From positions 1-64,000 of the forward strand of contig CBDDKW010000005.1 in assembly GCA_965230425.1 (NCBI GenBank): a stretch of DNA of 64,000 nt, written 5' to 3'. Below the pieces are notes generated by a model. It saw only the letters and a program-made list of their open reading frames with translations. It made no database searches and was not told the origin of the DNA. Both the position numbers and the translations under genes were made by a program. This document shows positions 1 to 9,139 of this stretch, piece after piece (position 1 is the first letter of the stretch; every line of letters starts with the position of its first letter). This DNA is from CBDDKW01 sp965230425. GTDB taxonomy: Bacteria > Pseudomonadota > Gammaproteobacteria > UBA1113.

Positions 1-148
1 TAAAAGTCATCGTTTATGGCGGGATTATCATTGTCTATAAGCCCACTAAAGTTTGAACGATAGTTGAATTGCATGTATCGTATACAAGCGATTGCAATGG
101 ACGATTTGCATAAAGAATTGTATAAATTAGTATCATCAAGGGCTGTCT

Positions 149-673
149 ATGTTAAGTTGGGTTAAATTGATTTGGGGATTATGCATATTCAAGCATGGAC
201 CGCAGGACTTGCCTTTTTCCCGAGTGATGTTGGGTATCTTGATCGCCATTAACTATGCTATTGCTGCAATTGGCCTTTATTATCGACATACTTTACTTGA
301 CGCTTTTTGGGTTCCGGCAGTTTTAATCGCAGTGATGTGTGCTTATATTTATGTTGTTTTATATTTACGCCGTAGACCTGAACGTGCGCCACAAACCTTA
401 TTGGCTGTACTCGGTTCCAACGCCTTAATATCTCTAATTGCAATTTTAATCTTAGTCTTTGTTGTCTTGCTCGGTTTAATTGTCGGTTCGAATGGATTAA
501 TGTCTTCATTTGTGGGTGTGGCTAAAGCTTTAATTATTTGTTGTTATTTATGGTCCTTAGTTGTTGAAGGTAATATTTTTCGTCATGCCTTATCTTGGCC
601 AATTTTTGTTGGTTTAGCAGCCGCCGTTGGTTTAGAAGTGATTAATTCCATAGTTTTAAAACTACTCGTATAG
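149..673 (+). CDS. Multi-pass inner membrane protein of unknown function
   Basis: The 174-residue product is mostly hydrophobic, with about five likely membrane segments (roughly residues 25-45, 50-70, 85-115, 120-140 and 150-172) separated by a short basic loop (LRRRPERAP). No catalytic motif is visible. The ATG at 149 follows AAGGG at a workable distance. The gene ends 10 bases before mpl on the same strand, so the two are probably co-transcribed. Resemblance to Yip1-type small membrane proteins is possible but cannot be established by eye. Function unknown. Confidence 0.75.
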   Translation: MLSWVKLIWGLCIFKHGPQDLPFSRVMLGILIAINYAIAAIGLYYRHTLLDAFWVPAVLIAVMCAYIYVVLYLRRRPERAPQTLLAVLGSNALISLIAILILVFVVLLGLIVGSNGLMSSFVGVAKALIICCYLWSLVVEGNIFRHALSWPIFVGLAAAVGLEVINSIVLKLLV

Positions 674-683
674 AGAATCAAAA

Positions 684-2049
684 ATGCATATTCATATTAT
701 TGGTATTTGCGGCACCTTCATGGGAGGATTGGCCGTATTGGCAAAGCAAGCAGGTCATGATGTTACAGGCTCTGATGCAAATGTTTATCCACCCATGAGT
801 ACTCAGTTAGAACAACAAGGTATTCAATTAATGACTGGATATGTGCAAGAAAACTTAAAGCCACAGCCTGACGTAGTTGTCATTGGCAATGCCTTATCAC
901 GAGGGAATCCAGAAGTAGAAGCCGTGTTACGTCAAGGGATTAAATATACTTCAGGTCCACAATGGTTAGCTGAGCATGTGTTACAGGATCGTTGGGTATT
1001 AGCGGTCGCGGGCACTCATGGCAAAACTACAACGGCTAGTATGTTAGCCTGGATATTAGAATACGCAGGTATGCAGCCAGGCTTTTTAATTGGTGGAGTA
1101 CCGAATAATTTTTCTGTATCGGCGCGTTTGGGTGAAGCGCCATTTTTTGTTATTGAAGCGGATGAATATGATAGTGCTTTCTTCGACAAACGATCGAAGT
1201 TTATTCATTATCGACCACGCACAGCGATTTTAAATAATTTAGAATTTGATCATGCGGATATTTTTCCTGATTTGACTGCGATCAAAAAACAATTCCATCA
1301 TTTTGTGCGTACAATTCCTGATAATGGTTTACTGGTGGTTCCCAGTGCGGATGCGAATATTGCTGATGTGTTACAGCAGGGTTGTTGGACGCCACAGGAA
1401 ACTTTCGATATAAATAGTGCTAATTGGGCGATTGCTGAGGTAGATGAAGGCGGACAAACCTTTACAGTTACCTATAAAGAACAAACTCAGGGTAAAGTAC
1501 GGTGGAAATTGCTAGGCCAGCATAATCAATTAAATGCATTGGCTGCTATTGCTGCAGCGCGTCATGCGGGTGTTGCAACGGAGCATGCTATTGAAGCCTT
1601 AGCCGAGTTCTCTAATGTGAAACGACGCTTAGAAGTGCGTGGCGAAATAGGTGGGATTACGGTGTATGATGATTTTGCGCATCATCCAACAGCGATTGCA
1701 ACAACCTTAGCTGGATTGCGTACTAAATTGGGAAATCAACGTATTATTGCAGTACTTGAATTTGCTTCAAATACTATGCGTCAAGGTTTTCATATAGAGG
1801 ATGTGCCGCACTCATTTGCCTGTGCTGATCAGGTGATTTTTGCTAAACCTAATGGTGTTGATTGGGAGATTGATACTATAGCAAAGCAAGTACCTAAAAC
1901 CAACTCAGGTTTATGATTCAACTTCTGATATTATCAATGCCTTAGTTGCTACAGCACAGCAGGGCGATCATATCTTGATTATGAGTAACCGAGGCTTTGA
2001 TGGCATTCATGGTAAGTTATTAGAGCGATTGCAACAGTCCCGTGGGTAA
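684..2049 (+). pseudogene. mpl: mpl, murein tripeptide ligase, +1 frameshift near the 3' end
   Basis: Mpl joins recycled L-Ala-gamma-D-Glu-meso-DAP tripeptide to UDP-MurNAc in the cytoplasm. The N-terminus (MHIHIIGICGTFMGGLA) and the ATP loop (AGTHGKTTTASM) are typical of the Mur ligase family, as are EADEYDSAFFDKRSKF and YDDFAHHPTA. The ATG frame stops with TGA at 1914-1916 after 410 residues, short of the usual 450 or so. The +1 frame then continues without a break to TAA at 2047-2049 and encodes the expected family C-terminus, including GDHILIMSNRGFDGIHGKLL. The shift must lie within about 1870-1913. It may be a sequencing error, a real inactivating mutation or, less likely, recoding. The lost segment contains conserved C-terminal residues, so the truncated form is unlikely to be fully active. 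Confidence 0.9.
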
Positions 2050-2232
2050 CAGTTGTTATAAATATCAGCGTGTAGCTTTGAGTTGATCAGTGCATCCTCA
2101 TAGCATTTTACATTCATTTTGTTAAATAAAGCAGATGATTGAAGCTGTAGTATACAGCCGTGATAAAAATTTTTATTGTATTCATAGCCAGTCAATGTCG
2201 AGTTCAGTCAATGTAGAGTATTAACTTGATTC

Positions 2233-2250
2233 CCCGCAGCAAGCTGCGGG
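2233..2250. repeat. Perfect GC-rich palindrome in the intergenic region
   Basis: CCCGCAGC and GCTGCGGG form an 8 bp perfect stem around AA in otherwise AT-rich DNA, about 185 bases after mpl. It could be a dispersed palindromic repeat or part of a terminator for mpl, but no T-run follows. No second copy was seen in this window. Confidence 0.5.
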
Positions 2251-2390
2251 CACTTTACGCTTGGGGATTTTTAATATCATCCTATCTTAAGATTCATTCT
2301 ATGGGTCATCATGGTTGTGAGCAAAAAGTGAACTTGTTGAGTATACTTAGGGAGTGTTCTGTATTTGTACAGATGATGATAGCCCGTAAT

Positions 2391-2492
2391 GTGTGATTTG
2401 CATGAGGTTAAGTGACTAGCTTGTACTGACAAGATTAAACAAATAGCCATTCAATAATATAGTAATAAGTAACCTCATACGGTAAATCACAC
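2391..2492 (+). promoter_or_regulatory. Long split inverted repeat in the leader of a small membrane-peptide gene
   Basis: GTGTGATTT (2391-2399) pairs perfectly with AAATCACAC (2484-2492), and ATGAGGTTA (2402-2410) pairs perfectly with TAACCTCAT (2470-2478). Together they form an 18 bp interrupted stem closing a loop of about 59 bases. The structure ends 21 bases before the start codon of the peptide gene at 2514. It could be a structured RNA leader or a paired operator. The pairing is seen directly; any regulatory role is inference. Confidence 0.45.
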
Positions 2493-2513
2493 CATAGCAT
2501 GAGGAGCATGATC

Positions 2514-2618
2514 ATGAGCTATGAACCCGTTCCACTAATATTTACTAAAACTGCTGCCTGGCAAGGCTTTATTGCTTATATTTTACTGGCTGTGGTAATA
2601 GCAGCACCATTTGTTTGA
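2514..2618 (+). CDS. 34-residue single-span membrane peptide
   Basis: The reading frame encodes a 34-residue peptide starting MSYEPVPLIFTKTAAW, followed by a hydrophobic stretch (residues 19-34) ending in VIAAPFV, so a single membrane span is likely. GAGGAG at 2501-2506 lies 7 bases before the ATG at 2514. An in-frame ATG at 2508 is too close to that site. The gene stands alone, with a large inverted repeat just upstream. Strong ribosome binding site plus hydrophobic C-terminus favour a real small protein. I do not recognise the family; the size recalls small membrane subunits or stress peptides. Confidence 0.55.
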   Translation: MSYEPVPLIFTKTAAWQGFIAYILLAVVIAAPFV

Positions 2619-2965
2619 AGTGTAATTTTTTAGTGAATGAAAAACTAGTATTAAAGATTTATAGATGTTTCTATACCCAAATAAATAAAAATTTATTCGA
2701 ACGATGCGTTATTTGACATGATTACACTACATTAGATATTACATTCTTATATTTATTCATTATTGAGATTAATTTTAATCAGTAAGGGAGATTTTTTAGA
2801 TTAATTCTTAGTAATTTATTAATATTTTATTTTTTTGACCCTTGTATAAAGCAAAAAATATATCTATTAATATAGAGAGATATTTAGGTCGGTCGTTAGA
2901 GTTATTTTTACTAGATATAATAATTGTTGTGGTAAAATTTCATTATAATATAAACTTTTAACTGG
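2619..2965. other. AT-rich intergenic region with a possible promoter
   Basis: No gene is visible. TTGACC at 2835-2840 and TATATC at 2859-2864, 18 bases apart, resemble a sigma-70 promoter reading towards the gene at 2978. TATAAT hexamers at 2916 and 2944 are alternatives without a good -35 partner. The high A+T content makes chance matches common. Confidence 0.3.
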
Positions 2966-2977
2966 GTGTCATTTTAT

Positions 2978-4276
2978 ATGGACATAAGAAATTTAACTGA
3001 TAAAGTTGGTTTTATTGAGTTATTCCCTCATTGTCAGAATACAATTATTAGGTCACCGGCAATGTTAAAGACTTTTATAAATTTGTCGCTACTTTTCTTC
3101 TCTACCGCTGAGAGTGCATTTAAAGCATTTTATTTGCAAAATAGGCTATCAGATTTTGATGCACATATTGGTGAGTGTTCCTGTCAAATCAGAGCATTTT
3201 ATAATTTATATATGCAGCGTTATTATGCCAATGATATAGATGCTAAATCACAATGCCATGTAGTTATATCGGAGATTGAGAAGTTAAGAAAAACTCTTGC
3301 AGTGTATTTTAAAAGCGAGCATTTACAATATGAATATCTTAGGATAAAGAAAACTGTTTTTAAAAATCAGTTTAGATTAACGGATTTCTTGGCAGATTTC
3401 TCAATTAATTTTTCTTTTGATCTGCATCAAATTTATCTTATTCATTCTTACTTATTAACCCGGTTTACTTATTTTGATAGTGAAGATAGAAGTTGTATTG
3501 ATTATGAAAAAATGTGTATTGACGCTAAATTAAGTAAGACCACAGCAAGGAAGATAGTAAAGAAATATCAAATTAAACAGTCAGAATATTCAGTTGGTTT
3601 CATACGGTTTTTAGCTGCAAAAGTGAAACATAGCGACTATTTTTTGAATTTGGTAGATGAGACTATACAAACTGATGATGATGGGCGTACTGTATTACCT
3701 ACATATCTTGTGGTTCATGTGTTATGGCAGAATATGTTGGCTCTTGATCTTCCTGTTATTTTAATTATTTGCCAAAAATCAGGAAACCAATTTAAGAAAT
3801 ATACTGCAATTGAGTATAGAAAAGAAAAATCCTCTTATGTTTTTAGCCGCTTTGTCGATGACGAAATATCTATTTGTAGTGAGAATGTTATGATTTTTTA
3901 CGCAGTTGCTGATTACGCATTCCCCATGGGAAATTTTAAACTTGATATTCAACACTATGATTTACGTAAAATATTTTTTTATAATATGGCAACACATCCA
4001 CAATATAGCGGAAAAAAATTATCACATTTGAAACAAAATCCTTATGATTCTTATCATAGCAGTAGTGATATAAATTTAATTTCTTATTTCTCTGCAAAAT
4101 TTTTATCTGATAAGCATTTTGGCAATTTATTAGGTTATTCTAGAGATAATCCATCACAATGTTTCATTAAGCATATTTATTCTTCTTCAGACATATCTCT
4201 TTATGCATTGAATTCTTTGCAAGATTCTTGTATAGTAGCAAGCATAAAAGGTGATGATATTGTGTACAGCGCATGA
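2978..4276 (+). CDS. Unrecognised 432-residue cytoplasmic protein
   Basis: The product has no signal peptide, no clear membrane span and no motif I recognise. It mixes helical segments rich in Tyr, Phe and Lys with a serine-rich C-terminus (DSYHSSSDINLISYFS, IYSSSDISLYALNS). A short helix-turn-helix-like stretch, SKTTARKIVKKYQIKQSEY, lies at about residues 175-195, but the rest does not look like a regulator. The start is uncertain: ATG at 2978 or an in-frame GTG at 2966. Very AT-rich DNA and the absence of recognisable relatives are typical of accessory or effector genes. The gene ends 71 bases before the sensor kinase gene on the same strand. Function unknown. Confidence 0.7.
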   Translation: MDIRNLTDKVGFIELFPHCQNTIIRSPAMLKTFINLSLLFFSTAESAFKAFYLQNRLSDFDAHIGECSCQIRAFYNLYMQRYYANDIDAKSQCHVVISEIEKLRKTLAVYFKSEHLQYEYLRIKKTVFKNQFRLTDFLADFSINFSFDLHQIYLIHSYLLTRFTYFDSEDRSCIDYEKMCIDAKLSKTTARKIVKKYQIKQSEYSVGFIRFLAAKVKHSDYFLNLVDETIQTDDDGRTVLPTYLVVHVLWQNMLALDLPVILIICQKSGNQFKKYTAIEYRKEKSSYVFSRFVDDEISICSENVMIFYAVADYAFPMGNFKLDIQHYDLRKIFFYNMATHPQYSGKKLSHLKQNPYDSYHSSSDINLISYFSAKFLSDKHFGNLLGYSRDNPSQCFIKHIYSSSDISLYALNSLQDSCIVASIKGDDIVYSA

Positions 4277-4347
4277 TCGCCCAACTATAATCAGCATATA
4301 TAGAATTTTTGGTTTTTTAGGTCTTGCACTGTGAAGGGAGAGTTTCT

Positions 4348-5880
4348 ATGAAAAATCAAGCAGTTATTTCAAACATAGCCCTCAACAAACTTATTTTCCT
4401 CATGCCCGGCCATGTTTATTGGAAAGATAACAACGGTGTTTTCCTCGGATGTAATTTACAACAGGCGCGTAGTTTTGGTTTTGAATCTCCAGAAGAGTTA
4501 ATCGGTAAGACGGATTATGATGTTTTAACCGAAGAACAGGCAAAGGTAATTACTGAAATTGATAGACAAGTCATTGAATCCGGTGAACCTGTTACCATGG
4601 AAGAGTTTTCTCGTAATGAAGAAGGTGAAGATGCTTATTATCTTTCACATAAAGTGCCTATTTTAGATGATGCTGGTGTTGTTATCGGTGTTTTAGGTAT
4701 TTCCTTTGATATAACTGAACAAAAAAAATTAGCGGCTGAATTAGAAGTCGCGGGTAAAATCAAGAGAGAAATCAAAGAAAATTTAGCACATATCCTCAAG
4801 ACACCATTAAACGGTATTACGGGCAGTTTTCAATGTATTCAAATGATGAGCCAAGGTAATAAAGACATTGCTGAAATGACAGCAATGGGCTTAGAGTCTA
4901 GCGAATTAATGTTATCTGTGGTTAATAGAATGTTAGACTTTGCAAAAGTTGATGCCGATAGTATTTCTGTACACTATGGGAAATATAATTTGCGTGAATT
5001 AATCGAGCCAATGATTTTGGATTTTACAAGTACAGTGCAGTTAAAAGGCATTGATTTGAATCTATCCTATCCTGCTGATGCCATTGAATATGTGATTACA
5101 GATGCAGAACGCATTATGTCAATTGCACGTCATTTGATTGATAACGCAGTTAAGTTTACCAATGATGGTAGCGTATCTGTCATTATCAAAATCACACCGC
5201 AAGAGAATAATGAAGCCTCTTTAACAATTGAAGTCCAAGATACCGGTATTGGTATCCCTAAAGACAAACAAGAAGTTATATTTGATAAATATATTCGTTT
5301 GGAGCCAGCCTATAAAGGATTGCATGAAGGTGAAGGATTAGGACTTGCCATTGTGAAAAAGTTTGTTGCTGATCTAGATGGTGAGATTAAATTGCTGAGC
5401 AATGTAAATGAAATGACAATTTTTTCAGTAAAGATCCCAATTCGATTACCGAAAGATGGCAACATGCATGGCAGCGGTACGGCAGTACTTATTGATGATA
5501 TAAAAGTACTTGTTATTGATAATAATATGGGCGGTGAGATATTAGCCAGATATGTTGGTTCAAGTAATGTTGAATCTGTGACAGTCAATCATGCTGTTGA
5601 TATGCTAGTGGAAAATAAATTATCTCACTATGATGTAGTGCTCATTAATGAAATGGCGGGTGCCTATGATTTTATGACGTTATGTAAAATTTTAAAAAGA
5701 ACGGCAAAGCTGCAAGAGAGTATGTTTCTTGCGCTTACTAAGCCCATTGATGCTGACACAGTGTCAGAATGGCAAAAGATAGGAATATATGATTATGTAC
5801 TCAAGCCCTATACGGCGCCAGACTTAGTTAACAGGATCAATACCTTATGGAGTCAATTTAAATCAAAAACAAATGTATAA
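4348..5880 (+). CDS. PAS-domain hybrid histidine kinase with degenerate receiver
   Basis: The order is an N-terminal PAS domain (about residues 15-125, with VYWKDNNGVFLGCN and GVLGISFDITEQ), a HisKA-type helix pair with His148 in AHILKTPLNG, an HATPase_c domain (N box RHLIDNAVKF at 261-270, DTGIGIP at 298-304, GEGLGLAIV at 328-335), and a C-terminal receiver (about 385-508). The usual acidic residue after the phospho-acceptor histidine is replaced by Ile149. In the receiver the phospho-accepting Asp position is Asn434 (VLINEMAG) and the acidic pair reads Asp391-Asn392; Thr464 and Lys486 are kept. The receiver therefore probably cannot be phosphorylated. The ATG at 4348 is chosen because AAGGGAGAG precedes it; an upstream TTG at 4324 has no such site. 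No membrane span is present, so it is a cytoplasmic sensor. No separate response regulator is nearby. Confidence 0.88.
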   Translation: MKNQAVISNIALNKLIFLMPGHVYWKDNNGVFLGCNLQQARSFGFESPEELIGKTDYDVLTEEQAKVITEIDRQVIESGEPVTMEEFSRNEEGEDAYYLSHKVPILDDAGVVIGVLGISFDITEQKKLAAELEVAGKIKREIKENLAHILKTPLNGITGSFQCIQMMSQGNKDIAEMTAMGLESSELMLSVVNRMLDFAKVDADSISVHYGKYNLRELIEPMILDFTSTVQLKGIDLNLSYPADAIEYVITDAERIMSIARHLIDNAVKFTNDGSVSVIIKITPQENNEASLTIEVQDTGIGIPKDKQEVIFDKYIRLEPAYKGLHEGEGLGLAIVKKFVADLDGEIKLLSNVNEMTIFSVKIPIRLPKDGNMHGSGTAVLIDDIKVLVIDNNMGGEILARYVGSSNVESVTVNHAVDMLVENKLSHYDVVLINEMAGAYDFMTLCKILKRTAKLQESMFLALTKPIDADTVSEWQKIGIYDYVLKPYTAPDLVNRINTLWSQFKSKTNV

Positions 5881-5978
5881 AATCTATTTGACACAAACAT
5901 AATCCGAATATAAGCTAATACATAAATTATTTTTGCATTGGCTGTTGTATGGGTCAATGGCTCAGGAAGAGTTTGTGT

Positions 5979-6989
5979 ATGGACAACAATAACACCCAAC
6001 CTATTAGTGCGGATCAGCCACACACAGAAGCGCGAACTGATTTATATAAACGTCGTAAAGCTAATATTCATGATAAATATTTTAGAGCGTCAATGGCATT
6101 GCGGCCTGTGGCAACAGAATTACTTGAATATCACTTACCTCGGCATGTATTAGAGAGTATTGATTTAACTACTCTACAGGTAGAGCCTACTCATTTTGTG
6201 GATGAAGATTTAGAACTATCGGTATCTGATATGGTATTTCGTGTGCATATGGGTGATGACGATGGGTATATTGCCGTGATTGCCGAGCACCAAAGTACAG
6301 CAGATAAGCATATGCTGATCAGAACTCAGCGTTATAAGTTAAAAGTAATGGAGTACTATGCTCAACAGGCAAAAGAAGTCGATGACTTCTTAACTGATAA
6401 ACCTTACCCAGCCGTGTATTGCTTAGTTTTTTATCATGGTAACAATACCTATCCATACCCAACACATCTTGCAGAACAAATTTGCGCGCCTAAAGCGTTA
6501 GCTGCACTTGTTAGCGAGCCATCTTTTCAATTAATTGACTTAAATGAAAAAACAGATGAAGAGTTGAAGCGACAAGAGTGGCTGGGTATTATCAGTTTGG
6601 TTTTCAAGTATTCACGACGAAAAAATTTCCCTGATTATTACATCGATATTGTGCAAGGCTTGAGAAAAGTCTTACCTAAAAATGGTGGGCATTATACGAA
6701 TCTTACGCTAAAATACATTGAATGTAGTGCAGAATTAGATGAAGAGTTATTTACTCGAATTCTACAAGAAGAATTTCCTGATGAAGTACGAGGTGAAGTG
6801 ATGACAGTTGTAGAGCAAGTATTACAGCGTGGCAGGCGAGAAGGTATACAAGAGGGCGTACAAAAAGGTAGGCAAGAAGAAAAGCAGGCGATTGCTATGC
6901 AGATGTTGCAAGATGGCATGTCATATCAAAAGATTGCAGCACTAACAGGACTAACTATTTCTGCTATTCGAACATTAAATCATGGATAG
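5979..6989 (+). CDS. Rpn/YhgA-like recombination-promoting nuclease (PD-(D/E)XK family)
   Basis: The 336-residue protein begins MDNNNTQPISADQPHTEART and carries the Rpn/YhgA signature: HDKYFRASM near residue 25, then LELSVSDMVFRVHM, IAVIAEHQSTADKHMLIRTQRYKLKVMEYY. In this family the D...ExQ arrangement forms a PD-(D/E)XK nuclease site; E. coli RpnA promotes RecA-independent recombination. The C-terminus has a hinge rich in Arg, Glu and Gln (RGRREGIQEGVQKGRQEEKQ), then a short helix-turn-helix-like tail (MSYQKIAALTGLTISAIRTL). The ATG at 5979 is preceded by AGGAAGA (5964-5970); an ATG at 5949 has no such site. A duplicated piece of its 3' end follows directly. Confidence 0.85.
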   Translation: MDNNNTQPISADQPHTEARTDLYKRRKANIHDKYFRASMALRPVATELLEYHLPRHVLESIDLTTLQVEPTHFVDEDLELSVSDMVFRVHMGDDDGYIAVIAEHQSTADKHMLIRTQRYKLKVMEYYAQQAKEVDDFLTDKPYPAVYCLVFYHGNNTYPYPTHLAEQICAPKALAALVSEPSFQLIDLNEKTDEELKRQEWLGIISLVFKYSRRKNFPDYYIDIVQGLRKVLPKNGGHYTNLTLKYIECSAELDEELFTRILQEEFPDEVRGEVMTVVEQVLQRGRREGIQEGVQKGRQEEKQAIAMQMLQDGMSYQKIAALTGLTISAIRTLNHG

Positions 6990-7232
6990 AACTAGATAAA
7001 GAGTTATTTACTCGAATTCTACAAGAAGAATTTCCTGATGAAACACTATGAGTAAATATGAGGTGAAGTGATGACAGTTGTAGAGCAAGTATTACAGCGC
7101 GGCAGGCGAGAAGGAAGACAAGAAGAAAAGCAGGCGATAGCTATGCAGATGTTGCAAGACGGTATGTCATATCAAAAGATTGCAGCACTAACAGGACTAA
7201 CTATTTCTGCTATTGAAGAACTACAACAATAA
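6990..7232 (+). pseudogene. Duplicated 3' fragment of the Rpn-like gene
   Basis: The bases after the stop codon repeat the last 250 bases or so of the preceding gene, with scattered substitutions. A short insertion (about 7036-7051) disrupts the copy, and part of the Gln/Gly/Arg hinge repeat is deleted. It ends with a different C-terminus (TISAIEELQQ, stop at 7230-7232) in place of TISAIRTLNHG. There is no intact start. Its longest open segment would begin at the ATG near 7071 (MTVVEQVLQRGRREG). It looks like a recombination remnant that carries an alternative tail. Confidence 0.8.
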
Positions 7233-7243
7233 CATAGAGTATA

Positions 7244-8056
7244 TTACTTGTTTTGCTTAGCTGCGGCTGAGATGCCTGCTTTGTAAATCCCATGCTTATC
7301 AATCGCTTTACCATAGCCTAGATAAATATTTAAACTCATCATACAGATCAAAATACCTAAAGAGACACCAAAAAATGGTTTCAAGGCAATCGGTTTGCGA
7401 GTGTTGCTCGATAAATAGGACAGTGCAACCGCACTGATACTAATGACACCGACTAACATACCTGCAAAGATATCCGTTAACCAATGCATATGTAGATATA
7501 AGCGTGCGCTATAAACCAGCAGGCAAATACATACTACAGCAATAAGTCCCAGACATTTTCTCATGGTTGTCGTTAATTGTGGCCAAATCAGCAGTAGGTA
7601 AAAACCATAGATGGCTGTAGTTAAACTAGAATGACCACTGGGAAAAGAGTGTGGTTTGATATTTGGTAAAAATAAGGCAATGGGTCTGGGAGAATAAATT
7701 AAGTTTTTCATGGTATAAGCAATAATAATCGCAATAAGAATAGTTGTTAGATAGTGCATTGCCTCAGTGGTATTACCACGCCAGAATAAATAAGCACATA
7801 ACAGCATCGCTGCGGGAATTAAGCCAATTTTTAAACCAAATTGTGTGACGGTTGCAAAAAAGCAAGTTAGCCCAGGTGTACTGATTGCATGCATACAATG
7901 GTTCACACAGTGATTCAGTTGTACTAGCCAGTGAGCTTGATAAATCACCTCAATACTCAAGCAGGCTAGTAATGCCACTGCTAACATTAATAGCAGACTA
8001 ATATTTTTGATCAATCGTTTACTGGGCTGTGTTTGTTGTGAGGTATTGCTTTGCAT
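7244..8056 (-). CDS. PAP2-family membrane phosphatase
   Basis: This 270-residue multi-span protein carries the three phosphatase motifs of the PAP2/acid phosphatase superfamily: KNLIYSPRP (Lys117, Arg124), FPSGHSS (residues 138-144, His142) and SARLYLHMHWLTD (Ser183, Arg185, His191, Asp195). Such enzymes remove phosphate from lipids such as phosphatidic acid, phosphatidylglycerophosphate or undecaprenyl pyrophosphate at the outer face of the inner membrane. The exact substrate cannot be told from sequence. About six membrane segments are visible. It lies downstream of lipA on the same strand with a gap of 126 bases, so it may have its own promoter. Confidence 0.9.
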   Translation of the reverse strand: MQSNTSQQTQPSKRLIKNISLLLMLAVALLACLSIEVIYQAHWLVQLNHCVNHCMHAISTPGLTCFFATVTQFGLKIGLIPAAMLLCAYLFWRGNTTEAMHYLTTILIAIIIAYTMKNLIYSPRPIALFLPNIKPHSFPSGHSSLTTAIYGFYLLLIWPQLTTTMRKCLGLIAVVCICLLVYSARLYLHMHWLTDIFAGMLVGVISISAVALSYLSSNTRKPIALKPFFGVSLGILICMMSLNIYLGYGKAIDKHGIYKAGISAAAKQNK

Positions 8057-8182
8057 AGATTAATTCCTTTGCTTAATATGATAATGTAGTTTTTAAGGCA
8101 GCCTTACTACAGCGAAATGCGTTGTTGAAACAGTATAAAGTAAATTAATGCGCTTATACTAAAGTGAAAGCAAAGCGATCAA

Positions 8183-9139
8183 CTATCCGACAATTTCACC
8201 TGCTGCCTGTAAATCCGCATGATACGATGAGCGCACCATAGGACCGCTGGCTACATTATCAAATCCCATTTTCTCGCCAATTTCCTTATAACGCTTAAAC
8301 TGGTCTGGATGCACATAGCGACGCACGGGGATATGAAACTTACTCGGTTGCAAGTATTGCCCAATAGTCATCATATCTACATCATGGGCACGTAAGTCAG
8401 CCATAACCGCTTCTACTTCTTCATCGGTTTCACCAAGGCCAACCATGATCCCTGATTTTGTCGGTACATGAGGGTGAGCTTGCTTAAATTCCTGCAGCAA
8501 TCTTAATGACCACTCATAATCAGCGCCTGGTCGTGCGGCTTTATATAGCCGAGGAGTGGTTTCCACATTATGGTTGAAGACATCAGGGATATGCTCATTT
8601 AATGCGGCTAAAGCTTTTTCCATACGTCCACGAAAATCAGGCACAAGTACTTCAATTTTAATATGCGGTGTCAAGCTACGAATTTCGCGAATGCAATTAG
8701 CATAGTGTTCTGCACCACCATCACGTAAGTCATCACGGTCAACGGATGTAATCACCACATACTTTAACTGCATATCTTTGACAGTTTGTGCCAAATTTTT
8801 GGGCTCTTCTAAATCTAATGGATCCGGACGACCATGGCCCACATCACAGAAAGTACAACGACGGGTGCATTTATCACCCATGATCATAAATGTTGCCGTA
8901 CCATGATTAAAACATTCAGCTAAATTCGGGCATGAAGCTTCTTCACAGACCGTATGTAAACGATTCTCACGAAAATTCTTTTTTAAATTCGCGATTGCAG
9001 GTGTTGCCGGAATGCGAATACGGATCCAGTCTGGTTTACGTAATGGTTTTTCCGTAGGCTCAATATCCACGCGGATACGTGCCATTTTTGCTTCACCTTT
9101 AAGCTTATCAGTTACTTTATAAGTACGTGCTTCAGTCAT
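8183..9139 (-). CDS. lipA: Lipoyl synthase
   Basis: LipA is a radical SAM enzyme that inserts two sulfurs into protein-bound octanoyl groups to make lipoyl cofactors. The auxiliary cluster motif [12 protein letters not shown] (Cys65, Cys70, Cys76) and the radical SAM motif CTRRCTFC (Cys91, Cys95, Cys98) are intact, as is the C-terminal RSSYHA with the serine ligand. At 318 residues it is of normal length. ATG at 9139 is chosen: it overlaps the lipB stop by 8 bases and has GAGG upstream. An in-frame ATG at 9151 would give a longer form. It forms a translationally coupled pair with lipB. Confidence 0.98.
   Translation of the reverse strand: MTEARTYKVTDKLKGEAKMARIRVDIEPTEKPLRKPDWIRIRIPATPAIANLKKNFRENRLHTVCEEASCPNLAECFNHGTATFMIMGDKCTRRCTFCDVGHGRPDPLDLEEPKNLAQTVKDMQLKYVVITSVDRDDLRDGGAEHYANCIREIRSLTPHIKIEVLVPDFRGRMEKALAALNEHIPDVFNHNVETTPRLYKAARPGADYEWSLRLLQEFKQAHPHVPTKSGIMVGLGETDEEVEAVMADLRAHDVDMMTIGQYLQPSKFHIPVRRYVHPDQFKRYKEIGEKMGFDNVASGPMVRSSYHADLQAAGEIVG

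Noticed and set aside
1908..1920. Programmed +1 frameshift in mpl
   Set aside because: There is no known slippery sequence or upstream Shine-Dalgarno-like stimulator, and recoding is not known for this family. A sequencing error or mutation is simpler.
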